In this document: positions 8,987 through 22,999 of the stretch, piece after piece
Position numbering within the stretch: the first letter of the stretch is position 1
Layout: the number at the start of each line of letters is the position of its first letter
NCBI RefSeq assembly: GCF_000218685.1
Contig: NW_006763290.1
Span: forward strand, 5,420,908-5,484,907
Reading direction: 5' to 3'
Source: Serpula lacrymans var. lacrymans S7.9
Lineage: Eukaryota; Basidiomycota; Agaricomycetes; Boletales; Serpulaceae
DNA length: 64,000 nt
Notes under the pieces: model-generated
Database searches by the model: none
What the model was told of the DNA's origin: nothing
The model's input: the letters and a program-made list of their open reading frames with translations, nothing else
Translations under genes and position numbers: made by a program

Positions 8987-11477
8987 ATGCATTATTTCAG
9001 CCACTCATTTCTGGTGCTTTGGCTGCTGTGGGGGTTGTCGTGTGTTGCTGGGTATGAGGTCCCATTCTCAGATTCGGATTACTCGCGCCAGGCGTGCTCT
9101 GGGATGTGGGGCGGGAGCACACCGTTCATCAATGGTATGTCATTTCATGATATGACACCTATATCTTGAACTCATGCCAACAAACAACTAGTTACATTCG
9201 ACAGTAGTACGTCGCAGGGTCAGCTGGCTATGGTGATATACGAGTGGAAAGATATGCAGTATCTGGGGAAAGTTACTTCAATGTCTGACGAGTCTTTGTC
9301 TGTGAGTCGTTCTTCCAAGGTGTCCGCTGCTGCGCCTTAGCGTATTCCATTTCCTAAAACACTCACATAGCAGAAAACGTATGTATGCACCTCGAACGCC
9401 GTAAGAGGAGGTTTCTGCACCTCTTCTCAGCTAGGGACATTCATTCTTGACCTTCCGGAGGGAGTATCAGTCAATGAAACAAGTTTCTGGTCTGCCAGGG
9501 TGGCATTTGGGTCTAATAGCTCAAGCACCGCCGGTGACAGCACCGCCTCTGGATTTTGGGACGACCCTGAGGGAAATCCTTCCCTACCGGCTGATAACTA
9601 TACATCGCCTTGGCGTCCCAGAGGATTGACGTCGTCCGGTGGAGACAAAATCTCTCGACAAGAGTCAAATCTATCCAGTGCCCTTAATCCAAGCCCTGAT
9701 GGTATACTTACCTATCAGAACCCAATCCATTATCAAGTTCGCAGTACAGGTTATTACTGCGTAGGTAAGTTGGGTCTATACAGGATGTAACGTGTTCGCG
9801 ATGTTAACTCGAGTTTCCAGCAATGGTTCCAGTGACGATTTTATCACCAAATTCTCGCCAAACTTCTACAGACGTTCCTTATCATCCTTCGTACAATGGT
9901 GTCGTTATTTTCCAGAATACTTTCCAAGGAAAGCTGCCAGCCACAGAGTATCCCAAAGTCAACGTGAGCACGCTGATCCAATATGTTCTGATCATCCTTA
10001 CAGAATTTTCTCGCAGTTTTATCTATTTATGTTCCTCGCATATGCCGTTGTTGGCTCAGCGTGGGCTTGGTTATGTTACAGACACGTTACAGAACTTCTT
10101 CCAATTCAAGTCAGTACATGTTCCTCTCATCTCATCTTAGCATAACTGAACTTTCTTCGTGTGCTAGTACTACCTATCAAGCTTGGTTGGGTTTTTGGTC
10201 ATTGAGATGGCTGCTAACTGGAGTAAGTGCAAATCGTTGTATTTTGAGTTCAAGCCATTCATCATCTTTGCTGGGACAGTTTATTACCGGTATCTCAATG
10301 CACACGGAAAAAATACAGCTTCAACTGTTTTCTTATTCGTGGGTAAGTGTTAGGTTAAATTTTTAAGTTACCTGCTTGACCTCTTTGTAGTTGCTATCTT
10401 GGAGGCTGGGAGGAATGCATTGTCATTTTTCATGCTTCTAGTAGTATCTTTGGGACTAAGTGTTGTTCGGGACTCCCTGGGCAGGACTATGCTCAAATGC
10501 CAATTGCTTACGGGTGCCCACTTTATCTTCGGAGGTATGGTTTTCTCACTCCCTTGTTGTGGCTCCAACTGATCTTGACTATAGTCCTGTACGCCGTTGG
10601 CATCGTTGAGCTCGAGCTCGAGTCCGCTTCAGGACTGATCCTGCTTCTGTTCGTGATTCCATTAGCATTCACTCTGAGTGGCTTCCTCATGTGGATCCTG
10701 TATTCTCTGAATGGTAATTATACACAACTGGTGTTGTTCAAGTGCCTGATGAAGCCAAATATCCGCAGCCACGATCAAGCAATTAATTATCCGCAAACAG
10801 AGATACAAATTAACCATGTTCAAGCGCCTACACCTCATTCTATTAGCGGCCGTTGTTATCATTGTAATCTTCCTTGTCATATCTTCCTTTTCATTTTCAG
10901 ATCGACTTGCGGAAGGTCAGTTTATCCTTCCTCGGTAACTTTCTTAACACGGCTTTCTGACGCATATATCGACAGATTATGCAGCAAAATCGTGGAAAAT
11001 ACGATGGTGGCTTCTTGATGGTTACCTTGCCATCCTCTATTTCGTAGCGTTCTGGGCTATCGCCTTCTTATGGCGTCCTTCTGCCAACAACCGCAGATAA
11101 GTACCGTTTCCCCAGTTGGGCCAGGCGTACGTACTTACCTAATTCCGATAGCTACGCTGGCTATGTCAGATGAGATCGCTCAAGAAGACGAGGACGCCGA
11201 AGATTATGACCTAGAGGCCCTAGAAAGCCGAACTCGAACTCGCGATGACGATGAAATCACTCTCGTTAACAGGCGAGAACCCGAGGCTCTCGCAGAGGAC
11301 CACGTAGTCTTCGAGATCGGTGACGAGGATGCTGGTAGCGACGATGAGCCAGATACTCCTGCTAAAAAACGTCGCGGGGGCATAAGATCATCGACAGACC
11401 GTCAAGACGGGGTGGAGGAAGAGCGAGAGGGGCTTATAGATTCAAGCGCACATCAGCAAAAGGACAGAGACGAGTAA
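8987..11477 (+). CDS. PTM1/GPR107-like GOST-family seven-helix membrane protein
   Basis: Twelve exons (8987-9134, 9192-9301, 9374-9764, 9821-9963, 10017-10109, 10168-10222, 10280-10342, 10391-10534, 10585-10713, 10769-10915, 10976-11096, 11156-11477) give 621 residues. A signal peptide (HSFLVLWLLWGLSCVAG) is followed by an extracytosolic domain with several Cys and N-x-S/T sites. Seven hydrophobic helices then start at NFYLFMFLAYAVVGSAWAWL, including EAGRNALSFFMLLVVSLGLS and DGYLAILYFVAFWAIAFLWR. The cytosolic tail is strongly acidic. The layout is that of the GOST (Golgi-dynamics-domain seven-helix) family, whose fungal members sit in Golgi/endosomal membranes. The last intron appears to be AT-AC (11097-11155): only that splice keeps the frame through NNRR-LAMSDEIAQ. 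Confidence 0.88.
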
Positions 11478-11597
11478 ATTAGTTATCGAGATCTGTCTGA
11501 CCCCAGCTACCATTTGTCTTATTGAAACAGCTCTGTTAATCATTATATGTAGAATACATGGACTTCAGTGGAACAGCTAGAGCTGTATTAAATCAAC
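11478..11597. other. Convergent 3' intergenic region (GOST gene/RPB2)
   Basis: About 120 bp separate the two stop codons. No clear poly(A) signal is visible on either strand, and the two 3' UTRs must abut or overlap. Confidence 0.5.
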
Positions 11598-14500
11598 CTA
11601 TGACCCATCCCGGACACGACCGGTAGACACCGTATATAACCGAGCAGCAATGTTCATGCTTTGTAATTCCTGAGCAAAAGCCATTAATGAACGGCTAGAG
11701 GCAAAATAATAATATCAAGTACCTGGAACAACAACTTTGCAGCATATGGAATATACAACTGCGAACAAGCTGTCTTGTTTTTGCAAGCACGGCACTGCAG
11801 GGGGTGATTCAGTGAATGCTATTTAGGATAGGAAAAACAGTAGAACGTACCTCGAAACTTTGCTTTTTCTGTAAAACAATAAAGGTCAGCGTGAAGTATA
11901 GTGATATACATTTAAACTTACCAGATTGGCGATGGCAGTTAAACCACAGCTGAATGTTACAGTAAGAAGATAAATCAGTCAAGATAGGGACACCACTTAC
12001 ATATCGCACACATGCAGTCGATACGCATCACTAGCCTCGAACAAGCGCTCCTTCAAGAATCCAGCCACACCATGTGAGATCATACAATCACGTTCCATCT
12101 CTCCGAAACGAAGACCACCGTCACGACTCCTACCCTCCACCGGCTGTCTGGTTAGAATTTGTACAGGACCTCTCGCACGAGAGTGGATTTTGTCATCCAC
12201 CATGTGTTTCAAGCGTTGATAGTATGTAGGACCAAGGTAAACTTGAGCTTGTAGCTTTCGCCCAGTATGACCATGGTACATGACTTCCAAACCACGCGAC
12301 TGGTAGCCCTTCTGACGTAGGAACGTCGATACCGACTCAACAGTCAAATCGGTGAACGGCGTTGCATCACCTTCATTACCGATCAAAGTTGCAACCTTGG
12401 AGAGAAGACATTCGACCAAGTGACCGATTGTCATCCGAGATGGAATAGCATGGGGGTTAATGACAATATCCGGAACAATACCCTCTGCGGTAAAAGGCAT
12501 ATCTTCCTGACGATAAGTGATACCAATTGTACCTTTCTGTCCATGGCGAGAGGCAAACTTGTCACCAATCTGCGGTATACGGGTCGAACGCACACGAATT
12601 TTAACGAACTTCTGTCCTTCCGAATTCGTGGTAATTAGGACCTGGTCGACGATACCATTCTCGGTACTTTTGAGAGGTGTAGACACATCCCGTCTAGTAT
12701 GGGTCCGCGTCCGTTGTCCCAATTCTTCGCTGTCTGGAGGGATTGGCGCTGTCTTTCCAATGATGATGTCTTCTCCAGATACTCCGGTACCAGGTGCGAT
12801 CAAACCATCGTCTTCGAGTTTGTCGTACGTCCCATGTTTCATTCTCAGCGTGTTATCCCGAGTAGGTTTCTCGAATTCTTCAAGCTGTTGTACACCGCTC
12901 TTTTTCTCGAGATCCATGTAGCTCCGGTAATATATACTCCGGAAAAGACCACGATCTATTGAGCTTTGGTTCATGATGACGGAATCTTCCTGGTTATATC
13001 CACTGTAACACAAGATTGCGACGATTGCATTTTGACCGGCAGGCAATTCTCGGAATTTCAGGTATTCCATCGAACGAGTGGTAGCCAGAGGCTTCTGTGG
13101 GTAGTATAGAATATTTGCCATCGTGTCCATCCGAACGAGGAAATTGGTTAGGTAGATACCCATGGCTTGTTTTCCCATGGCTGATTGGTAAGTATTACGA
13201 GGAGACTATTGAAAGGTCAACAGCGCGCAATATAGAAATAGTTTATCGACATACCTGGTTATGATCGGGGAAAGGAATAATACTAGCGCATACACCAAGA
13301 ATCATGCTTGGGTGAATCTCACAATGTGTCCATGTGTGCGAATTATTGCCTGCCTTCAGCCTAGCCGCAGGATCATAGTCACCATCATTTGTGTGAGGGT
13401 CAATTCCTGCCGACTGCAATCTCGAGTTCTCCAGATCCTCTGGGGTCATCGAGATCATGACCGTCTCTTCTTCTTCAGCATCCAAAAGTTCAATGATTCC
13501 ACTTTTCACCAAATGCTCCCATTTATACTCCTCGCCATCATCATCTCGGTAACCCTGATTCAACCACTTGATGTGCTTTTTCTGCAACGCAAGCTGTTGA
13601 TTTTCGACAATGAAAAGAGGACGACAGACACGACCGGCGTCGGTGTAAAGTCGTAATTCTCTCTCGCGGATATCACGAACAACAGAGACTTCAGGGCTGA
13701 TGTCGTCTTTCCGACGAAGCTTTTTGATTGTTTTGACAAGGTTGGCAGGATCACGGTGAACACCCATCCAAACACCATTCACGAACACTTTTGTGCAAGG
13801 CGTCGACGAGTGAGCATTTTCTTCCAGTGATTCCAGACCCCATTCTTCCAAAAACTCGATGACAGGGGCAGAGTAGGAACCGACAGAGATACAGGACATA
13901 AGAGCCAAATTCTTTACGAGACCACAAGCTTGTCCTTCGGGTGTCTCAGCAGGACAAACCATACCCCAATGGGTATTGTGCAGTTGACGAGGTTTGGCGA
14001 TCTTTCCTTCTCGTCCAAGGGGAGTGTTACACCGACGTAAGTGAGAAAGCGTTGAAGCGTATGTATACCTGTTCAGCACCTGCGATACTCCAGCCTTTGA
14101 GGACATCGACTTCTTTTGATCACCCCAGTTCCCAGTTGCAAGCGAATACTTCAAACCGTTGGTAATGGTCTGATGCTTAACCGCTAGCGAGAGATTGAAT
14201 TCCTTGTGGGTTTCAACACACTACACAGAACTTAAGTATTGTTGGTGAACAAGGATGGGAGCTTGTACCTTCTGCAAATATCGATAGACATCCCTCGTCA
14301 ACTTCCTGAACAACATACGGAAAAGGTTGGCAAGCAAAGGACCTGCGAGATCCAATCGTTTTTTCCCGAAATGATCACGATCATCCAACTCTCGTCTCTC
14401 TAAAGCTGCCAATAACAGACGATGAATCATATATCCAAAGAAATACGCTTTCTTCGACTCTGATCCTTCAGCCATTGACACGTGGGGCAACATCTCTTTC

Positions 14501-15760
14501 TGTAGAATTTCTTGAGCATAACGAATACGTCGCTCGCGAGAAAGACCGGTTGTCGTTCCACGGTTACCAATGAAATCGAGGGCAACCTCACGGTCTTGAA
14601 TGACGAAACCATCATCAATACAAGGCTTCAACATCTCGAGCATTTGGGCGTCTTGCATGTCGTAGCATATGTGTTCGAGGATATCACGATCAGATATCAC
14701 GCCGAGGGCACGGAAAACAACCCATATTGGAATATCGACTTTGATATATGGTATCGTAGCCTTCATAACATTGCCAAGCTAATTGGGTCTTCGATGTGAG
14801 CGTCAAATCAGGAAGAATGGTCAAAGTACTAACCGATCGTTCTTGGTTCCTGTGGAACATTTTGACCTGGAACTGACTGATAGTTTTTCCACCCTTCTCT
14901 ACGGCGCTACGAATTTCAGCCAGGAAATTGATTGGAGATGGCTGCGCCTTGGCAAACACATAGACATGGTTGGTGGCCATTCGCTCTTGAGCAATGAGCA
15001 CCTTTTCAGACCCATTGATGATAAAATATCCTCCAGAGTCGTACGGACATTCATTCAGATCATATAAGTCCTGATCTTGCAGCCCACGAAGGATACAAAA
15101 AGTCGACCTAAGCATGATAGGGACCTGCAGAATCATTTACATGCTGCCAAACATGACTCTGCACTTTATTACGTACCTTGCCGATCCATACTTTTGTGGT
15201 GTCTTCCGGTGACTCTTCATGCTCAGCATCCCACAAGATGTCTCCTTGCCCACCATTGGGGTCCGAATGCCCAATCAGAACCCTTTTCTTCATCTCGATG
15301 TACAACGGAGCAGAATAAGTAAGGTTCCTCAACCTAGCCTCCTGAGGGAAAACTGGCACGACAGACCCATCTGCCTCCGTCACGGTTGGACGCGAGAGGT
15401 AGATTTGACCAAATTTAATTTCATAGCGCCGCGTCATGTCTGATTCGTGTCCGGTATGTTGGTCGGCCTGATCGAGGATAAGATCTGCGTTCTCGTCCAC
15501 GAGCTCCTGCATGGTATTCTGTACGAATTCATCGAAGGAGTCGAGCTGCTGCCGGACAAGACCTTTTTGTTCGAAGAAACTGGAAATAACTGTCCAGCAA
15601 TCCTCCTGTGTTATCTCTTCATACTCGTCCTCATCTTCCTCCATTCCATAAGTGGGGTCATCGTATGAATACGTAGGTTGCTGGGAAAGGTCAAAATCTC
15701 AAGTAAAGAGCTTTAGAAACAGTCAGTCAAAACAATTGTTTAATAGATACCTTGACTCAT
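11598..15760 (-). CDS. RPB2: DNA-directed RNA polymerase II second-largest subunit RPB2
   Basis: About ten exons give a full-length RPB2. The N-terminus carries [20 protein letters not shown] and the lobe/protrusion [19 protein letters not shown]. The fork region has GNWGDQKK and [20 protein letters not shown]. The catalytic and hybrid-binding regions have [20 protein letters not shown] and [15 protein letters not shown]. The anchor has [20 protein letters not shown], and a C-terminal zinc site has CDICG..CRACK. The protein ends STGRVRDGS. The first coding exon is only 10 nt (15751-15760, Met-Ser-Gln plus one base), joined to 15697 to read MSQDFDLSQQ; joining at the nearer CAG would break the frame. 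The last four exons (from about 11940) are short and carry the zinc-binding C-terminus. RPB2 forms the active centre of RNA polymerase II with RPB1. Confidence 0.97.
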
Positions 15761-15779
15761 GCTGAGCTCGAAGGCTAAA

Positions 15780-16060
15780 AGGCGCAGAGACTGTGATTCA
15801 GGTTAAAAGAGCTGCTTAATTGAAGCGATGGATAAACACAGCGTAGAGAGCAGTGAGGAGAACAAGACAGGCGTCGAGTTCGTCGTCGCGGTCAATGAGC
15901 AAGCTCAGTTAGTGAGCTTTGTTGATCCTTGTTGTGGATTGTGGCATTATTGTGGCCCGCGCTATACTTCAAACTCCGCACCGCCATGTTTGACAGGAAA
16001 TCTCTGTGAACACACACATTGAATTTCTCGGACACTGGACATACAAATGTATCAGAAAAA
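15780..16060. other. Intergenic region upstream of RPB2
   Basis: This short gap between the RPB2 start and the stop of the next minus-strand gene must contain the RPB2 promoter. A plus-strand frame at 15828-16022 shows no recognisable features, and I do not support it as a gene. Confidence 0.5.
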
Positions 16061-16063
16061 CTT

Positions 16064-17207
16064 CTATTCTATTCTGCTCTCTGGGCATTCTCTCAGCAAT
16101 CTATCCATCTTTTGATGCGCGCTTCCAGCGTAAGAACTCTGTCGTTGACTAATCAATGTTATCCTCACGAGATAGTCTTCCTTCACTCACCCCGAATAGA
16201 ACCGTATGATTCAAATAGTGGTACAATTCATACAAGTCTGCCCTCAGTTCATACTGATCCACCGGCTCTGATTTGGGTAAGTGAGAATGATAGGTAGTAA
16301 AGAAACTTTTTGGTATTCCTCCGAATATACGTGCTATAGCAAGACTGCGAGCGCAGGCGTAGGTGAGCATTGGCACATGTATAACTTTCGTGGAAAATTT
16401 GTACTAACTCTGCTTCATTGTGCCCGTAGTATGATGAAGGGTCGAATATTACAGGCTGGCCATTTGATCTGTCTGTACCCGTATTGCCACTCTGGAACAG
16501 CTCATATGGATATCAGTGCGTAAACGAAGACTATGTTAGACGAACCCATAAATCGCCATGTAACAAAACTGGCTCGACTCTAACCAGTGATTTGAGCAGG
16601 TATGGAATTACTCTTGACATCATGAGTGTACTTCTCTTCATCGGCACCTCTAAACTCACCTCTCTCTCACTTGATCTCCTTTTTGACATAAATCTGCATA
16701 CCTGCCTTGACCCTTCAACTTCGATAAAAGATTGCCGATCATTGCACTGTAGCACTCCTCCCACCTTTCGTACCAGCCGTTTTCTTGCCTTGTCGCACCG
16801 CAATAGGTCGGTACCTCGAAGCCGAAGCCATTCTTGCTCTTGTGCGCATGTAGCTCTGTTGCCATTCTCTTACCCAATATCTCCCCTGCTTTATCCGTGA
16901 GATGTGTGAAGTCCCTGTATTCGGAGAGGAAATATGGTTCGCCTGACGATATATCATCTTCATTTCTATCTGTCACTCCAGATGCCAAGAGTTGGGGTGC
17001 TAATCCTGGGGCTGCGATGTTAATGGCCTTGAGTGACTCTGCTTCTCCCACGAACTGGTCCTTGTCACTGCGAGATCCCACCTTCGCAAAATACGTTTTT
17101 CCTGAAGAGGATTTGATGGTTGGCAGGTGCACGGTGTATTCAGCGTTGGGCTCAAGCTCCCGAAGGTAACTGAGAAATATTTTGGTTACAGCACTTGTTC
17201 GGGGCAT
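16064..17207 (-). CDS. Fructosamine/ketosamine-3-kinase-like protein
   Basis: Five exons (17207-16660, 16612-16546, 16491-16409, 16344-16191, 16138-16064) join in phase to give 308 residues, the normal length for FN3K-like proteins (about 290-310). The kinase-like fold shows SSSGKTYFAKVGS (nucleotide-binding Lys), ESLKAI, PYFLSEYRDF, FGFEVPTYCGATRQENGW and the catalytic loop LLHGDLWSGN. The metal-binding VIFDPSSYYGHNEADLA and the C-terminal IARIFGGIPKSFF follow. This family phosphorylates sugar-derived fructosamines or ribulosamines on proteins, leading to deglycation. Intron 1 must start at GTGAGTTT (16659); an apparent donor 15 bases earlier would leave a 23-nt intron. The gene lies tandem behind RPB2 and diverges from the OYE gene. 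Confidence 0.9.
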
Positions 17208-17762
17208 GATACGGTGGTTGTCTCAGGGGCAGAGGTGAGAGCTTGAAGGGGACGCTGATTGTGACACAGTCCTAGAGTGATGTCAGCCTACCCACTTGGT
17301 TCAGTTTCATCTCCGCGAATCTGATGGCACCATCCAGTCAATAAAAAGTCATGCATTTGCACTCGCATTAGTAAGAAATCTTCTTGATCTTATCACGGAA
17401 ATAACCCCTTTTGCTAATGCGGCTCTTTCAGGGCTTACAGCCTGAAAAATGGCTTTACCTTCTCTGTGTAGAGGAATCCCTCGGCCGCCTCGACTTTATT
17501 TATGCCGATGTCACACAATTCATAGTAAAGCACACACATTACCAATCCGAAAGTAAAAGATACCATGATACCTCCAAAAAGAAATTATACAGCAAGCCTA
17601 TGCTGACTGAGAACGCTGCTTACTACATCATAATCCCCACAGTCAAGAATAGCTTACTACGCAAATAATCACCAATCAGGCAATGATCTGACTTTATAAG
17701 TAAAGGTAAACTAGAAATTGACTTATCCCAAATCACACATTCACCTTGTTGCAGTCAATTCA
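17208..17762. promoter_or_regulatory. Divergent intergenic region (FN3K-like/OYE)
   Basis: The 555 bp between oppositely oriented start codons should contain both promoters. I see no convincing open frame. A GACTTTATAAGTAAAGG stretch near 17690, about 70 bp before the OYE start, is TATA-like. Confidence 0.45.
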
Positions 17763-19415
<1,653 letters not shown>

Positions 19416-19878
19416 TAAGTGACATGATGAAGTGACACGCTCCAGTCGTATCAGTGCTATAAATACAGACTCAGCTGAATAAACAATTTATAATCCATGC
19501 ATCCTATATGAATGAAATATAAATGAAGGAATATACGTTCACAGAGCATAGTTAAATTTACTTTAGACTTCAAAAAACACAAGCCGAGTCGCGCTCGGTA
19601 AAGCTTTGAGTTGCCGCTTCGAAAAATGCCGCGTTGAGCTCATTGTTCGGCACAACGACCAAGCACGTAACCGCCATCTCGGACAACCACCAAGTCGTGC
19701 CAGATCAAACCAGGAAGACTGCCCAGTCTCCGAAAACATCCAGCAATTTTCAGGTAATTGCTGGGTTTATTTGGCAACAACGACTTGCTTGCCAGGGCTG
19801 TGTATTTGAGAGTGCTTATTACTCGTGCCCCCGAGGGGCAACGCGCTCGACGTCCAATAAATTAACATTGACTCAGCG
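19416..19878. other. Intergenic region between OYE and ABC1-family genes
   Basis: About 460 bp without a supportable gene. The left part is AT-rich (3' flank of the OYE gene). The right part should contain the promoter of the ABC1-family gene. Frames at 19606-19909 look like chance. Confidence 0.45.
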
Positions 19879-22254
19879 ATGTCGCACCGTATCGCATCGC
19901 TGCCTCTAGGGCTGAGGATGACCTTGTCATCTTTTCGCCAGAATGTCCGGTACTCGTCTCGGTGGACGCATCACTCGTTCCAACCGTTCTTTTCAAGCGC
20001 ACGACCTCCACCTTATTCACGATGGCAGAAGGTTATCTGGGTTCTTCCAATAGCTGGTGGCGTCGCATTCTATTACTCGCCCCGCCCAAAGTCTCTCCTA
20101 CCCGCTATCTTTGCCTCTCCAACGCTCATCCCGTGCTCATCCTCGCAACCATCTTTCACCGACTCGTCTGGCGATGCTATGATTGCTTCACCCGCAGAAC
20201 CTCACCACTCATTTGTTTCGCGCATCTTGACACTCCTTCGCGAACATATGTGGGAGCCTCTATTGACCGCTCGACGTTTTATTCATCTTTTCTACCTGTT
20301 CGTGCCTGTCATCGTCACCATGCCTATGCTTCTCATGGGGAAGCCGGAAAGGAGGTACCATGGTGATCGCTGGGGGGCAGTTTGGTGGTATGGCTTTCTG
20401 GTTAGAAGGATGGAAGCCGCAGGGCCGACTTTCATTAAGGTATGTCCCAGACGTACTCGAGTGTCTGAATATCGATAATTTAACCTCGGTTCAGTTGGCA
20501 CAGTGGGCAGCATCTCGCGCCGATTTGTTTCCTTCGATCCTCTGCAATAGAATGGGGGCCATGCATTCACACGGAAAACCTCATTCGTTAGCGCATACAA
20601 AACGTGTAATAGAGGATGTATTCCAGCGGCCATTTGAGGATGTTTTCGAAGAGTTCGATGAGAAACCCATAGGGACCGGCGCCATTGCTCAGGTTTGCGT
20701 TTGTATATTCGCTGGATACACGTTGGCTCAAGTCTTTTTCAGGTGTACAGAGCTACTCTGAAACATGATCTCATCCCCCCATCATATCTTGGTCCTAAGC
20801 GGCATTCCAAATCTCCTGCAGCCTCTATCGCACCTGTCATTCTTCAAGACCCTCCACCACTTGTTCCCACTGCCTCGGTTGCCATAAAAGTTCTCCATCC
20901 CCGAGTTGGAAAGATGATTGCGCGCGACCTCTCGATCATGTCATTTTTTGCGCATATAATCACTCTTCTCCCTGGTATGCAGTGGATTTCACTTCCCGAG
21001 GAAGTCGAGGTGTTTGGTCAGATGATGTACCAGCAGATAGACTTGAGACATGAGGCAGAAAATCTTCTGACTTTTGAGAGTAATTTCGCGCCGAGAAACG
21101 TACCAGTCACGTTCCCCCGCCCACTCAAGGTATTCTCCACAAAGAATTTACTAGTCGAAGAATATGAAAATGCGTTGCCGCTTGAGACGTTTTTGAAGAA
21201 TGGTGGTGGGCCATTTGACGATCAGATGGCAACTGTCGGTCTTGATGCGTTCCTTGTAAGCTGTCCTTGATTATGCCTCGGTTACTCTCTAATCCTTTTC
21301 TTAGAACATGCTTTTACTGGATAACTTCGTTCATTCTGATCTTCACCCTGGCAACATTATGATTAAATTCACAAAACCCCCAACAACGCAAGATCTTCTC
21401 CGCAACGTCTTTAATTCACTTTTTGGGGGTCATAACGGCACTCACAAGCAGCACGTCATGACAAGCCAGTCCGAGTCTGATGCTATCGTCGGTCGCCTGC
21501 GCGAACTTCGGCATTCACCAACAGAGTGGCGCGAGGAATTGAAGGAATTATCGGAAGCAGGGTATATCCCCGAAATTGTGTTCATTGACGCTGGTTTGGT
21601 AACGACGCTAAATGCTACAAACCGAAAGAACTTCCTCGACCTCTTTCGCGCCGTCGCAGAATTTGATGGCTATCGCACGGGTCAGCTCATGGTGGAACGC
21701 TGTCGCACGCCCGAGCTTGCCATAGAAACAGAAACATTTGCCCTGAGGATGCAACATATTGTGCTGAGCGTGAAGCGCAAGACCTTCTCCCTAGGACAGA
21801 TCAAAATATCGGACATCCTGACGGAGGTGTTAAAGGCAGTGAGACAACACCACGTGAAGATGGAGGGCGACTTTATCAATACCGTCATCTCAATCCTATT
21901 GTTAGAGGGGATTGGAAGGCAGTTGGATCCAAGTTTAGATCTTTTTAAAAGCGCACTGCCGATTTTGAGGCAGCTTGGTAGACAAATGACAGCGCAGGAG
22001 AGTATGACGCACCTGCCTTCCGGGAACTTTGGAGCATTACTGAAAGTAAGCTAGTTACCTATGGCTGAAATTTCTTTTCGAGGCTAATGGTGTATTATTA
22101 ACAGGTCTGGGTGTGGCTCGAAGCACGACAATTGGCGTCTGCTGCTATTCTCAACATAGATGATTCTGTAAAATATGATTGGTAGGTCTTTAAGCCGTTT
22201 TATTCACCCTGTCTGTATCTGAAGATAAATTGTAGGCTTGTTCCGAGCGTTTAA
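19879..22254 (+). CDS. ABC1/UbiB-family atypical kinase, ADCK2/Cqd1-like, mitochondrial
   Basis: Six exons (19879-20439, 20495-20692, 20743-21255, 21305-22045, 22105-22181, 22236-22254) join in phase to give 702 residues. The N-terminus is Arg/Ser-rich without acidic residues (mitochondrial presequence-like), followed by a hydrophobic helix VIWVLPIAGGVAFYY. UbiB motifs are GPTFIKLAQWAASRADLFP (the KxGQ-type signature with Ala for Gly) and PIGTGAIAQVYRA. Then come VAIKVLHP (nucleotide-binding Lys), HSDLHPGNIM (catalytic loop) and FIDAGLVTTL (metal site, Asp-Ala-Gly). A long insertion separates the catalytic loop and metal site, as in ADCK2/Cqd1. These proteins act in the inner mitochondrial membrane/intermembrane space and influence coenzyme Q distribution. 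The last coding exon is 19 nt. Confidence 0.9.
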
Positions 22255-22403
22255 TCATGGTCGAAGGATCATACATCAAGTGTTGCGTTGTATCATGGGT
22301 ATATTATATGAACATTGAACGAACTTAGACGATGATTGGCATAGAGTACACACTGGCTAGTAAATCACATATCACATAGATTTATACATTCACTATTCGG
22401 TTG

Positions 22404-22569
22404 TTTTGATCATATGGTGGTCGTTTGGTTACGGTTTGTTTAGCACTTCAACTGGGAGATATTTTCCATTGTCCGATGAACCTTACTGGAAACCCATAAA
22501 TTTAATAATTGTATTTGTGAATACTTGAGTTCTCACACGTGAAAATAGATCCCAAGTTCAATGATCGGG
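22404..22569 (-). repeat. Antisense copy of the 3' end of the integrase-type element at 37 kb
   Basis: This stretch matches the reverse complement of 37786-37970 with scattered differences; for example TTTGATCATATGGT, CGTTTGGTTACGGTT, CCTTACTG.AAACCCAT and ATAATTGTATTTGTGAATAC recur. It lies 150 bp after the ABC1-family stop codon, so it is a small terminal fragment of the same transposable element. Confidence 0.75.
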
Positions 22570-22707
22570 TGAGCAGGCAGAACATAAGTGATTGTCAGTA
22601 GTGTAATATCATGTGAAGCAATAAGAAACAGACCATGATGGTAAGCTCAGACAACCCAAAGAACTTGCAGTAGTTGTTGCATGTGCAGGCAAGGAAATTC
22701 CTCCAGT

Positions 22708-22712
22708 GTAGC
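22708..22712. repeat. Left target-site duplication GTAGC of the solo LTR
   Basis: GTAGC directly precedes the LTR start TGTGACAAC and recurs at 28917-28921 directly after the LTR end TTGTAACA. Confidence 0.8.
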
Positions 22713-22960
22713 TGTGACAACACCAACAAGACACAGTCTTGGGGCACTGGAGCACAACAACAACAACACTCAATGGAGGATAAGGAAGTGTACAACCTAT
22801 CAAAAGAGGGAGGTTGTCATACTAATGTTGGTATACACTAGAAGAGGACTCGCTGAGTCTCTCCCCATGTATTGCTCCAGTATATATACTAAAATACATG
22901 AGGTACTGTACAGTTGTAAATAAAGTTTAAAGTCCAATGTCTAGCATGTGACTGGTCACA

Positions 22961-22968
22961 TGATGAGT
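22961..22968. repeat. Left 8-bp target-site duplication TGATGAGT
   Basis: TGATGAGT here and at 28763-28770 flank the inserted DNA transposon. In the uninterrupted LTR copy (reverse complement, around 38,860) the same stretch occurs once, as CATGATGAGTCTAGACACTGG. Confidence 0.88.
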
Positions 22969-22999
22969 GAAAAATTGGTCATTCCCAGGAAGTTCTCGC

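Noticed and set aside
8797..9004. Longer N-terminus of SNX4 (Met 9004)
   Set aside because: The added sequence lacks family similarity and crosses the signal-peptide exon of the divergent GOST gene; MLGEDEDVF is a natural acidic start.
12420..15668. Plus-strand frames opposite RPB2
   Set aside because: These are antisense shadows of a strongly conserved coding region.
16637..16675. A 23-nt intron in the FN3K-like gene
   Set aside because: It is too short to be spliced. The donor GTGAGTTT 15 bases further gives a 47-nt intron and the right frame.
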